From Pseudomonas uvaldensis (GTDB lineage: Bacteria; Pseudomonadota; Gammaproteobacteria; Pseudomonadales; Pseudomonadaceae), in assembly GCF_021271205.1 (NCBI RefSeq), contig NZ_JAIWKS010000006.1, positions 248,001-312,000 on the forward strand: a stretch of 64,000 nucleotides of DNA. Reading direction: 5' to 3'. The number at the start of each line of letters is the position of its first letter. Position 1 is the first letter of the stretch. The notes below the pieces were generated by a model. That model was not told the origin of the DNA, ran no database searches, and was given only the letters and a program-made list of their open reading frames with translations. Below are positions 1-8,393 of this stretch, one piece after another. Position numbers and translations under genes: made by a program.

Positions 1-1531
1 CGAGGAACGTGTTGGTGTCGTTCTTCGGTCGCCAGACCTTGTCGAGGTACTCGTCGACGAACACGATCGGCGCATCGTTCACCAGGCTGGCGGCGGTGTA
101 GCCGTTATCCAGGGCCGCGCTGTAGACGAACGGCTTGAAGCTCGAGCCGGGCTGGCGCTTGGCCTGCAAGGCGCGGTTGTAGTTACTCTGCTCGAAGGCG
201 AAGCCACCCACCAGCGAGCGGATCGCGCCGTCTTGCGGGTCGAGGGATACCAGTGCGCCCTGGGCCGCCGGGATCTGGCTGAATTTGAGCGCATTGTCCG
301 GTTGGCGTTGCACCCGGATCAGGTCGCCGACCTGGGCAACGTCCGATGGTTGCCGGGGAGCGGCGCCCATGCTGTTGGTGTTGAGAAACGGGCGTGCCCA
401 CTTCATCGATTCCCAGCTTACATGCTCTTCCAGCTCGCCGTTGCGGGTCAGGACCTTGATGCCGTCCTTCCCCACCTCGGTGACGATTGCCGGCTCCAGC
501 CCGCTGATGGCGCGTTGCTTGGTCAGTTCCAGGGCCCAGGCTTCGCGAGTCTTGCCCGGCAAGCGCGATTCAGGCCCACGGTAGCCGTGGCGCTGGTCGT
601 AGGTCATCAGGCCTTCGTGCAGCGCGGTGTTGGCCATTTCCTGAAGGTTGCTGGGCACTGTGGTGGTTACGCGAAAACCTTCGGTGTAGGCATCGCTGCC
701 GTAGCGACCGACCATCTCGGCGCGGGCCATTTCGGCGATATAAGGCGCATTCACTTCCGGCGTCGGTACGTGATAGCTGGCGTTCAAGGGCTCGTTGATC
801 GCGGCGGTGTACTCGGCTTCGCTGATCTTGCCGAGCTTGTACATGCGCCCCAGGATCCAGTCGCGACGCTCCTTGCTGCGTGCGGGGTTGGCCAACGGGT
901 TGAAGCGCGACGGCGCCTTGGGCAGGCCGGCAATCATCGCCATCTGCGCCAGGCTCACGTCGCGGATCGACTTGCCGTAGTAGACCTGTGCAGCCGCTTC
1001 GATGCCGTAGGCGCGGTTGCCCAGGTAAATCTTGTTCACGTACAGCTCGAGGATCTCGTCCTTGGTCAGCTGTCGCTCGATTTGCAGGGCCAACAAAATC
1101 TCAGTGGTCTTGCGCGAGAAGCTGCGCTCGCTGGTCAGGAAGAAATTCTTGGCCACCTGCATGGTGATGGTACTGCCGCCGGACTGGATGTGCCCGCTCT
1201 TGACCAATTGGCTCGCGGCCCGCATCAGGCTACCGGGATCGACGCCGTAATGATTGGCGAAGTTGTCGTCTTCAGCACTTAGTAACGCATTGATGAAATT
1301 GGGCGGAATGTCGGCGAAACGGATCGGTGTGCGGCGCATTTCGCCAAATTCGGCGATCAGTTTGTTGTCGCTACTGTAGACCCGCAGAGGAATCTGCAAC
1401 TGAATACTTCTCAGCGCCTCCACAGACGGCAATCCCGGACTAAGGTAAAGAAACGCACCGCTCAGACCCAGGAGCAGTCCGCAGAAAACGGCGACGATGG
1501 ACCATCCGAAAAATTTCAGCAGACGAATCAA
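1..1531 (-). CDS. mrcA: Penicillin-binding protein 1A (class A, bifunctional), C-terminus beyond window
   Basis: Bifunctional peptidoglycan synthase of the inner membrane: glycosyltransferase (GT51) plus DD-transpeptidase. I translated the reverse strand directly; about 510 residues are present and the frame stays open to base 1, so the C-terminus is missing. An N-terminal membrane anchor (KFFGWSIVAVFCGLLLGL) is followed by the GT51 motifs EDDNFANHYGVD (catalytic Glu) and GGSTITMQVAKNFF. A linker/OB-like region comes next, then the transpeptidase start with the active-site Ser in PGSSFKP near the window edge. The start is uncertain: TTG at 1531 gives LIRLLKFF, and a second in-frame TTG lies 21 bases upstream. 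It is divergent from pilM, the usual Pseudomonas arrangement (ponA/mrcA). Confidence 0.95.
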   Translation of the reverse strand, partial: MIRLLKFFGWSIVAVFCGLLLGLSGAFLYLSPGLPSVEALRSIQLQIPLRVYSSDNKLIAEFGEMRRTPIRFADIPPNFINALLSAEDDNFANHYGVDPGSLMRAASQLVKSGHIQSGGSTITMQVAKNFFLTSERSFSRKTTEILLALQIERQLTKDEILELYVNKIYLGNRAYGIEAAAQVYYGKSIRDVSLAQMAMIAGLPKAPSRFNPLANPARSKERRDWILGRMYKLGKISEAEYTAAINEPLNASYHVPTPEVNAPYIAEMARAEMVGRYGSDAYTEGFRVTTTVPSNLQEMANTALHEGLMTYDQRHGYRGPESRLPGKTREAWALELTKQRAISGLEPAIVTEVGKDGIKVLTRNGELEEHVSWESMKWARPFLNTNSMGAAPRQPSDVAQVGDLIRVQRQPDNALKFSQIPAAQGALVSLDPQDGAIRSLVGGFAFEQSNYNRALQAKRQPGSSFKPFVYSAALDNGYTAASLVNDAPIVFVDEYLDKVWRPKNDTNTFL

Positions 1532-1737
1532 GGCTTTTGGATATCCAGGCAAAGAATGAAAAAGGCGCCAGGTGCAGGGGAAGGACCCGAGCGTGCAACA
1601 AAGCGAAAAAAAGCGCTGCGCATTATAAGCATTTTTTTTCGTCGGGAACGCCATCCGGACGTCCGTCGGGCCGGCGTGATTGAACGCAATGCGTATTAGA
1701 GAGTCCGTAACTCACGGATAGTCATAGGGAATTGGTA
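1532..1737. promoter_or_regulatory. Divergent intergenic region mrcA/pilM with a TATAAT box for mrcA
   Basis: The 206-bp gap between two divergent genes must hold both promoters. On the minus strand a perfect TATAAT lies at 1622-1627, about 90 bases upstream of mrcA, but I see no convincing -35 at the right distance. On the plus strand a Shine-Dalgarno AGGGA (1726-1730) sits seven bases before GTG 1738 and fixes the pilM start. An AT run at 1631-1638 breaks the otherwise GC-rich sequence. Confidence 0.4.
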
Positions 1738-2802
1738 GTGCTGCGACTCTTCAATAAAAAAGCCCATGCGTTGCTGGGGATAGATATCAGCTCCACGTCG
1801 GTGAAACTGCTCGAGTTGAGCCGCCAGGGTGACCGATACCGTGTCGAGTCTTACGCGGTCGAGCCGCTACCGGCCAATGCCGTGGTCGAGAAAAACATCG
1901 CCGAGCTCGAAGGGGTGGGCCAGGCGCTGTCCCGGGTGGTGGCCAAGGCCAGAACACCCTTGCGCAGCGTGGCGGTGGCCGTGGCGGGATCGGCTGTCAT
2001 CACCAAGACCATCGAGATGGACGCGGGGCTGTCCGACGATGACATGGAGAACCAGCTCAAGATCGAGGCCGACCAGTACATTCCTTATCCGCTGGATGAA
2101 GTGGCCATCGATTTCGAGGTCCTGGGCGTGTCACCGCGTAACGCCGAGCGGGTCGAGGTGCTGCTGGCCGCCTGTCGCAAGGAAAACGTCGAGGTGCGCG
2201 AGGCTGCGCTGGCGCTGGCCGGGTTGGCGGCACGGGTGGTTGACGTCGAGGCCTATGCACTGGAGCGTGCCTTCGGCCTGCTGGCTACGCAGTTGGCCGC
2301 TTCCCAGGAGCGATTGACGGTGGCGGTGATCGACATTGGCGCCACCATGACCACCCTGAGCGTGCTGCACAACGGTCGAATCATCTACACCCGCGAGCAA
2401 TTGTTCGGCGGTCGGCAACTGACCGAGGAGATCCAGCGCCGCTACGGCCTGACATTCGAGCAGGCGGGGCTGGCAAAGAAACAAGGGGGGCTGCCCGACG
2501 ATTATTCCGGTGAGGTACTGCAGCCCTTTCGCGAAGCCTTGGTGCAGCAGGTATCGCGCTCGCTGCAGTTTTTCTTTGCGTCGGGCCAGTACAGCGCGGT
2601 TGACCACATTCTGCTGGCAGGCGGCACGGCGTCGATCACGGGGCTGGATCGGCTGATCGAGCAGCGCCTGGGCACGCCTACCCAGGTAGCCAACCCGTTC
2701 ACCAACATGGCCCTTGGCAGTCGGGTCAACGCCGGAGCCCTGGCCAGCGATGCACCCGCGCTGATGATTGCCTGCGGACTGGCCCTCAGGAGCTTCGACT
2801 GA
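1738..2802 (+). CDS. pilM: Type IV pilus assembly ATPase-fold protein PilM
   Basis: Cytoplasmic actin/FtsA-fold protein that binds the N-terminal tail of PilN and couples the inner-membrane alignment complex to the pilus motors. The first residues (MLRLFNKKAHALLGIDISSTSVKLLEL) show the phosphate-1 loop GIDISSTSVK; a second nucleotide-binding segment is AVIDIGATMTTLSV and a third is ILLAGGTASITGLD near the C-terminus. Length 354 residues is normal. I choose GTG 1738 over an upstream TTG at 1732 because only GTG has a properly spaced ribosome-binding site. First gene of pilMNOPQ; its stop overlaps the pilN start by one base, implying translational coupling. Confidence 0.97.
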   Translation: MLRLFNKKAHALLGIDISSTSVKLLELSRQGDRYRVESYAVEPLPANAVVEKNIAELEGVGQALSRVVAKARTPLRSVAVAVAGSAVITKTIEMDAGLSDDDMENQLKIEADQYIPYPLDEVAIDFEVLGVSPRNAERVEVLLAACRKENVEVREAALALAGLAARVVDVEAYALERAFGLLATQLAASQERLTVAVIDIGATMTTLSVLHNGRIIYTREQLFGGRQLTEEIQRRYGLTFEQAGLAKKQGGLPDDYSGEVLQPFREALVQQVSRSLQFFFASGQYSAVDHILLAGGTASITGLDRLIEQRLGTPTQVANPFTNMALGSRVNAGALASDAPALMIACGLALRSFD

Positions 2803-3368
2803 TGGCGCGGATCAACCTGCTTCCCTGGCGCGAAGAGCTGCGCGAAGAACGCCGCAAGCGCTTTTTACTGGCGTTGGCGGGGGCGTTTGTCGGCGCGGTG
2901 GGCGTGATATTGATCGCTGTCCAGTACCTTGACAGCGCCATCGATTACCAACTGGCCCGTAACAGCCACATCTCGGAGCAGATCGCGGAGCTGGACGAGC
3001 GCATCAAGCAGATCAGTGAATTGAAAGCCCGTCGCCAGCAACTGCTGGAGCGCATGCGCATCATTCAGGACTTGCAGGGTAATCGGCCGGTCAGTGGGCG
3101 TATCTTCGACCAGCTGGTGCGTACGTTGCCCGATGGGGTGTATTTCACCGAGGTGAAGATGGAAGACCATACGCTCTCCATCAAGGGCGCCGCGCAGTCG
3201 AACAACCGGGTCTCTGACCTGATGCGCAACCTGGACGCATCTGACCTCTTCGATGCCCCGAGCCTGACGGAGGTAAAGGCAACCACGGCCGGCCAGCTCG
3301 ACCAGGCCAATGTGTTCCAGTTGACGGTTCGCCAGACCCGTCCGGTCGACATGGAGGAGGCCCAATGA
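2802..3368 (+). CDS. pilN: Type IV pilus inner-membrane alignment protein PilN
   Basis: Bitopic inner-membrane protein of 188 residues; its short cytoplasmic N-terminus docks on PilM and its periplasmic part dimerises with PilO. The N-terminus carries the conserved INLLPWREELREERRKR signature, followed by one membrane segment at about residues 23-43 (LLALAGAFVGAVGVILIAV), a coiled coil (about 50-85, ISEQIAELDERIKQI) and a compact periplasmic ferredoxin-like domain. The start overlaps pilM by one base and the stop overlaps pilO by four. Confidence 0.97.
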   Translation: MARINLLPWREELREERRKRFLLALAGAFVGAVGVILIAVQYLDSAIDYQLARNSHISEQIAELDERIKQISELKARRQQLLERMRIIQDLQGNRPVSGRIFDQLVRTLPDGVYFTEVKMEDHTLSIKGAAQSNNRVSDLMRNLDASDLFDAPSLTEVKATTAGQLDQANVFQLTVRQTRPVDMEEAQ

Positions 3369-3988
3369 GACCGGCGGAGTGGTTCGACGCGCTGCGCAAG
3401 ATCGATATCAGCGACCTGGACACCAACAACATCGGTTCATGGCCAATGCCGGTCAAATGGCTGGCCGGTGTCCTGCTGGTGATCCTGGTTCTGGGCCTGG
3501 GCTATAAAATTGCGCTGAGCGACCTGGAAGATCAGCTGCAGCAGGTGCGCGGGGAGGAAGGCACCCTCAAGGCGCAGTTCGCGGGCAAGGCCCATATGGC
3601 CGCGAACCTCGAGCGCTACACTGAACAGATGAAGCAGATGGAGGCGTCGTTTGGCGTACTGTTGCGGCAGTTGCCCAGCGACACCGAGGTGCCCGGCCTG
3701 TTGGAGGACATCACCCGTACCGGCCTGGGCAGCGGCCTGGAATTCGAAGAGATCAAATTGCTGCCCGAGGCCACCCAGCCGTTCTACATCGAGCTGCCGA
3801 TCCAGATTACCGTGACCGGGGGTTACCATGACCTGGCGACCTTCGTCAGCGGCGTTGCCGGATTGCCCCGTATCGTCACGCTGCACGATTTCGACATCGC
3901 CCCCATGGAGCCCGGCGGGGGAGCGAAACTGCGCATGAGCATCCAGGCCAAGACCTACCGCTACAACGAGCAGGAGGCGCAGCCATGA
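3365..3988 (+). CDS. pilO: Type IV pilus inner-membrane alignment protein PilO
   Basis: Partner of PilN in the periplasmic alignment subcomplex and binder of the PilP lipoprotein. 207 residues: a cytoplasmic N-terminus, one membrane helix at about 30-50 (LAGVLLVILVLGLGYKIAL), a coiled coil (about 52-95) and a C-terminal domain beginning near LPSDTEVPGLLEDI, typical of the PilO family. It overlaps pilN and pilP by four bases (ATGA junctions), so translation of the operon is coupled. Confidence 0.97.
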   Translation: MRPAEWFDALRKIDISDLDTNNIGSWPMPVKWLAGVLLVILVLGLGYKIALSDLEDQLQQVRGEEGTLKAQFAGKAHMAANLERYTEQMKQMEASFGVLLRQLPSDTEVPGLLEDITRTGLGSGLEFEEIKLLPEATQPFYIELPIQITVTGGYHDLATFVSGVAGLPRIVTLHDFDIAPMEPGGGAKLRMSIQAKTYRYNEQEAQP

Positions 3989-4530
3989 TGTCGCTTCGCT
4001 GCTTAGGCCTGTTAGCGGGGCTGGTCGTCCTGGCGGGCTGCAACGGCGGCGATGGCTTCGACGACCTGGACGCCTACATGAACGAGGTGCGCCTGCGCCC
4101 GCCCGGCAAGATCGAGCCGATGCCCATATTCAAGCCCTACGAAACCTTCACCTACAGCGCCGCCAACCTGCGCAGCCCGTTTTCCCGGCAGGTCCCGGTG
4201 GACCAGGCCGGCAGGCAACAGGGCTCGCGCAATGTCCGACCCGATCCCAACCGGGTCAAGCAATACCTGGAAGGCTTCAATATCGAGCAGTTTGAAATGG
4301 TCGGTACGATCGCCAATGCCGGCGGCTCCTTCGCGCTGCTGCGTGGCGCCGGGGGGGTGCATCGGCTCAAGGTCGGTGACTATCTGGGACGCAACGACGG
4401 GAGGATCGTCGCCATCAGTGCCACTCAGGTCGATGTGGTCGAGATCGTACCTGACGGTGAGGGGGGCTGGCTGGAGCGACCACGGACCATTCCTTTGAAA
4501 GAGCACTCATTAGTGGAATCCCAACAATGA
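3985..4530 (+). CDS. pilP: Type IV pilus lipoprotein PilP
   Basis: Inner-membrane lipoprotein of 181 residues that bridges PilN/PilO to the PilQ secretin. A lipoprotein signal peptide ends in the lipobox LAGC with the acylated Cys at residue 19. A flexible stretch with the usual LRSPF motif follows, then the C-terminal HR-like beta domain (FEMVGTIANAGGSFALLR, VHRLKVGDYLGRNDGRI) that contacts PilQ N0. The start overlaps pilO and the stop overlaps pilQ, both by four bases. Confidence 0.97.
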   Translation: MMSLRCLGLLAGLVVLAGCNGGDGFDDLDAYMNEVRLRPPGKIEPMPIFKPYETFTYSAANLRSPFSRQVPVDQAGRQQGSRNVRPDPNRVKQYLEGFNIEQFEMVGTIANAGGSFALLRGAGGVHRLKVGDYLGRNDGRIVAISATQVDVVEIVPDGEGGWLERPRTIPLKEHSLVESQQ

Positions 4531-6614
4531 ACAGGATTTTGACAGCCTTCGGTATTTCGCTAGGGATAGCGCTGATGTCGCCGATGGTTCTCGCGGCCAG
4601 CCTCAAGACGCTGGACGTCGCGGCGTTGCCGGGGGACCGCGTCGAGTTGAAGCTCAGCTTCGACGGGCCGCCGCCGACGCCTCGCGGCTACACCACCGAG
4701 CAACCGGCCCGCATTGCCCTGGACTTGCCCGGGGTTACCAATCAACTGGCTCGCAAGACCCATGACCTGGGCGGCGGCAATGCCCGTAGCGCTACTGTGG
4801 TCGAGGCGGGGGATCGCACCCGGCTGATCATCGGTCTTACGCAACTGGCGCCCTATAACGCCCGGGTCGAGGGCAACAACCTGTTCGTGGTGGTCGGAAA
4901 GGGTGCTGCTCCCAGGACCACCGTCCCCAGAACGGCTGCTCAGCCCCAAGGGACGGCCATGACCAGCGCTGCGCCTGCCAGGCGCAACGCGCCGGTGGGC
5001 CGGGCCATTCGTGGCGTGGACTTCCAGCGAGGGACCCAGGGCGAAGGCAATGTCGTGATCGACCTGTCGGATCCATCCATTGCCCCTGACATCCAGGAGC
5101 GTGAAGGCAAGATCATCCTCTCATTCGCCAGGACCCAACTGCCCGAACCGCTGAGGGTGCGCCTGGATGTCAAGGATTTCGCCACTCCGGTGCAGTTCGT
5201 CAATGCCAGTGCCGGATCGGACCAGGCCACCATCAGCATCGAGCCCGGTGGCACCTATGATTACTCGACCTACCAGACCGACAACCGGCTGACCGTCAGC
5301 GTCCGGCCGATGACCGTGGAAGACCTGCAGAAACGCAACAGCGATCGTGCTGCCTATAGCGGAGAGAAGCTGTCCCTCAATTTCCAGGACATCGAGGTGC
5401 GTTCGGTCCTGCAGCTGATCGCCGACTTCACCAACCTGAACCTGGTGGCCAGCGACACGGTGCAGGGCGGCATCACCCTGCGCCTGCAGAATGTGCCGTG
5501 GGACCAGGCCCTGGACCTGGTGCTCAAGACCAAGGGGCTGGACAAGCGCAAGGTCGGCAATGTGTTGCTGGTGGCCCCTGCCGACGAAATCGCGGCCCGC
5601 GAGCGCCAGGAGCTGGAGTCTCAAAAGCAGATCGCCGATCTTGCACCGTTGCGGCGCGAGCTGCTGCAGGTCAACTATGCCAAGGCAGCGGACATCGCCA
5701 AACTGTTCCAGTCGGTGACCAGCGCCGAGGCAAAGGCCGATGAGCGCGGTACCATCACGGTCGACGAGCGAACCAACAACATCATTGCCTACCAGACCCA
5801 GGACCGGCTCGATGAACTGCGACGAATCGTCGCCCAGCTGGATATCCCGGTGCGCCAGGTGATGATCGAGGCACGTATCGTCGAGGCCAACGTCGATTAC
5901 GACAAGAGCCTGGGGGTGCGCTGGGGTGGTTCGATACAGAACAAGGGTAACTGGAACGCTTCCGGGGTCAGCACCGGGGACTCCACCACCATCGGCACAC
6001 CGGGCAGCACCAGCACCAACCAGCCGTTCGTGGACATGGGGGCGTCGGGCAACACATCGGGAATCGGCATCGCGTTCATCACCGACAATGTCCTGCTGGA
6101 CCTGGAACTGACCGCCATGGAGAAAACCGGAAACGGGGAAATCGTCTCCCAGCCCAAGGTGGTGACATCCGACAAGGAGACGGCGAAAATCCTCAAGGGC
6201 ACGGAAATTCCCTATCAGGAAGCCAGTTCCAGCGGCGCTACCTCGGTGTCGTTCAAGGAGGCCTCGTTGTCGCTGGAGGTGACACCACAGATCACCCCGG
6301 ACAATCGCATCATCATGGAGGTCAAGGTCACCAAGGATGAGCCCGACTACCTGAACAAGGTGCAGGAAGTGCCACCCATCAAGAAAAACGAGGTCAACGC
6401 CAAGGTGCTGGTCAATGATGGCGAAACCATTGTGATTGGCGGCGTTTTCTCAAATACTCAGAGCAAGGTTGTAGATAAGGTGCCATTTCTTGGCGATGTG
6501 CCGTATCTTGGCCGCCTTTTCCGGCGTGATGTGGTTTCGGAGAAAAAATCCGAGCTGCTGGTATTCCTCACTCCGCGTATCATGAACAACCAGGCGATTG
6601 CTGTGAGTCGTTGA
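4527..6614 (+). CDS. pilQ: Type IV pilus outer-membrane secretin PilQ
   Basis: Multimeric outer-membrane channel through which the pilus fibre passes. 695 residues with a Sec signal peptide ending near MVLA (about residue 23). Two AMIN-type peptidoglycan-binding regions follow (about 30-130 and 160-265), then STN/N0 (about 285-350, LNFQDIEVRSVLQLIADFTNLN), N1 (about 375-445, REL LQVNYAKAADIAKLFQ region) and the secretin barrel (about 450-690, QVMIEARIVEAN and GETIVIGGVF). A Ser/Thr/Gly-rich stretch near 480-510 is the variable gate loop. Last pil gene; aroK starts four bases after its stop. Confidence 0.97.
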   Translation: MNRILTAFGISLGIALMSPMVLAASLKTLDVAALPGDRVELKLSFDGPPPTPRGYTTEQPARIALDLPGVTNQLARKTHDLGGGNARSATVVEAGDRTRLIIGLTQLAPYNARVEGNNLFVVVGKGAAPRTTVPRTAAQPQGTAMTSAAPARRNAPVGRAIRGVDFQRGTQGEGNVVIDLSDPSIAPDIQEREGKIILSFARTQLPEPLRVRLDVKDFATPVQFVNASAGSDQATISIEPGGTYDYSTYQTDNRLTVSVRPMTVEDLQKRNSDRAAYSGEKLSLNFQDIEVRSVLQLIADFTNLNLVASDTVQGGITLRLQNVPWDQALDLVLKTKGLDKRKVGNVLLVAPADEIAARERQELESQKQIADLAPLRRELLQVNYAKAADIAKLFQSVTSAEAKADERGTITVDERTNNIIAYQTQDRLDELRRIVAQLDIPVRQVMIEARIVEANVDYDKSLGVRWGGSIQNKGNWNASGVSTGDSTTIGTPGSTSTNQPFVDMGASGNTSGIGIAFITDNVLLDLELTAMEKTGNGEIVSQPKVVTSDKETAKILKGTEIPYQEASSSGATSVSFKEASLSLEVTPQITPDNRIIMEVKVTKDEPDYLNKVQEVPPIKKNEVNAKVLVNDGETIVIGGVFSNTQSKVVDKVPFLGDVPYLGRLFRRDVVSEKKSELLVFLTPRIMNNQAIAVSR

Positions 6615-6618
6615 TTCT

Positions 6619-7137
6619 GTGCGAAATTTGATTCTTGTTGGGCCGATGGGCGCTGGAAAAAGCACCATCGGCCGTTTGCTGGCCAAAGAGCTGCGCCTGC
6701 CTTTCAAAGATTCCGACAAGGAAATTGAATTGCGCACGGGCGCCAATATCCCATGGATCTTCGACAAGGAAGGCGAACCGGGCTTTCGTGATCGTGAGCA
6801 GGCGATGATCGCCGAGCTGTGCGCATTCGATGGCGTGGTGCTGGCCACCGGTGGGGGCGCGGTGATGCGCGAGGCCAATCGTCGGGCGCTTCACGCGGGC
6901 GGACGAGTGGTCTACCTGCATGCTTCCGTCGAACAGCAGGTCGGTCGTACCGCCCGGGATCGCAATCGTCCTCTGTTACGCACCGCCGATCCGGCCAAGA
7001 CCCTGCGGGACTTGCTGGAACTGCGCGATCCGCTGTATCGCGAGATCGCCGATGTGGTGGTGGAAACCGATGAGCGGCCACCGCGTATGGTGGTGCTGGA
7101 CATTCTCGAACGCCTGCAGCAGTTGCCCCCCCGTTAA
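6619..7137 (+). CDS. aroK: Shikimate kinase
   Basis: Phosphorylates shikimate to shikimate 3-phosphate with ATP (aromatic amino acid pathway). 172 residues, the usual length. Walker A is GPMGAGKST (residues 8-16); the substrate-binding Asp lies in FKDSDKEIE, Arg in GFRDRE, the GGG motif in LATGGGAV, and the lid Arg in RDRNRPLL. The GTG start at 6619 leaves only four bases after pilQ and has no strong ribosome-binding site, so it is probably translated by coupling. The pilQ-aroK-aroB linkage is standard in gammaproteobacteria. Confidence 0.97.
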   Translation: MRNLILVGPMGAGKSTIGRLLAKELRLPFKDSDKEIELRTGANIPWIFDKEGEPGFRDREQAMIAELCAFDGVVLATGGGAVMREANRRALHAGGRVVYLHASVEQQVGRTARDRNRPLLRTADPAKTLRDLLELRDPLYREIADVVVETDERPPRMVVLDILERLQQLPPR

Positions 7138-7282
7138 TGCTCCACGGGAAATGCGCTATCCTCGGCGTCTCGTCTTGGCTGCCAGGGGCGCGTCGAAGGC
7201 CATTGAATGCGTCATGGCGAGCACTGTGGACTTTCGTTAATTGCAGGCAGGACGCCTGATTCCATCTTCAGCGTGGGGAAAC

Positions 7283-8383
7283 ATGCAGACACTTAAGGTC
7301 GACCTGGGCGAGCGCAGCTACCCGATTCACATTGGCGAAGGCTTGCTGGACCAGCCGCAGTTGCTGGCGCCGCATATCGCCGGGCGGCAGGTGGCGATCA
7401 TCTCCAATGAAACCGTCGCCCCGTTGTATCTGGAGCGTCTGGCGCGCAGTCTGTCGGCTTTTTCGGTCATTTCCGTCGTACTGCCCGACGGAGAAGCCTT
7501 CAAGAACTGGGAAACCCTGCAACTGATCTTCGACGGCCTGCTGACGGCACGACATGACCGTCGCACCACGGTCGTGGCCCTGGGGGGCGGCGTGATCGGC
7601 GATATGGCCGGTTTCGCCGCCGCCTGCTACCAGCGTGGGGTCGATTTCATCCAGATTCCCACCACGTTGTTGTCGCAGGTCGACTCCTCGGTGGGTGGCA
7701 AGACAGGGATCAACCATCCGCTGGGCAAGAACATGATCGGCGCTTTCTATCAGCCCAACGTGGTGCTGATCGATACCGCGACCCTGAAGACTTTGCCTGC
7801 TCGCGAACTGTCTGCAGGACTGGCGGAAGTCATCAAATATGGCCTGATCTGTGACGAGCCATTCCTGGGGTGGCTCGAAGAGAACGTAGACCGCCTGCGT
7901 GCGCTGGACCAAACGGCCCTGACGTACGCCATCGAACGCTCCTGCGCCGCCAAGGCCGCCGTGGTAGGCGCCGATGAGCGGGAGTCGGGTGTGCGCGCCA
8001 CGCTCAACCTGGGCCACACTTTCGGCCACGCCATCGAGACCCATATGGGCTATGGTGTCTGGCTGCACGGCGAGGCGGTCGCAGCCGGCACGGTCATGGC
8101 TCTGGAAATGTCCGCGCGCCTGGGCTGGATCAGCCAGCAGGAACGTGATCGCGGCATTCGCCTGTTCCTGAGAGCCGGGCTGCCGGTGGTTCCGCCCGAG
8201 GAAATGACCGAAGCCGATTTTCTCGAACATATGTCTGTCGACAAAAAAGTGATCGACGGTCGTCTGCGCCTGGTGCTGCTGCGCCGCATGGGCGAAGCGG
8301 TAGTGACCGACGATTATCCGAAAGAGGTTCTACAGGCCACGCTGGGAGCGGATTACCGTGCCCTGGCTCAGCTTAAAGGTTAA
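7283..8383 (+). CDS. aroB: 3-dehydroquinate synthase
   Basis: Converts DAHP to 3-dehydroquinate, NAD- and metal-dependent, second step of the shikimate pathway. 366 residues from ATG 7283, chosen over an in-frame upstream start at 7241 because GTGGGGA precedes it at good spacing and the family N-terminus is MQTLKVDLGERSYPI. Visible motifs are the nucleotide-binding GGGVIGDMAGF, SSVGGKTGIN, the metal ligands in ELSAGLAEVIKYG and the histidines in LNLGHTFGHAIE. It sits 145 bases after aroK and 10 bases before the SPOR protein. Confidence 0.97.
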   Translation: MQTLKVDLGERSYPIHIGEGLLDQPQLLAPHIAGRQVAIISNETVAPLYLERLARSLSAFSVISVVLPDGEAFKNWETLQLIFDGLLTARHDRRTTVVALGGGVIGDMAGFAAACYQRGVDFIQIPTTLLSQVDSSVGGKTGINHPLGKNMIGAFYQPNVVLIDTATLKTLPARELSAGLAEVIKYGLICDEPFLGWLEENVDRLRALDQTALTYAIERSCAAKAAVVGADERESGVRATLNLGHTFGHAIETHMGYGVWLHGEAVAAGTVMALEMSARLGWISQQERDRGIRLFLRAGLPVVPPEEMTEADFLEHMSVDKKVIDGRLRLVLLRRMGEAVVTDDYPKEVLQATLGADYRALAQLKG

Positions 8384-8393
8384 TAAGATTCCG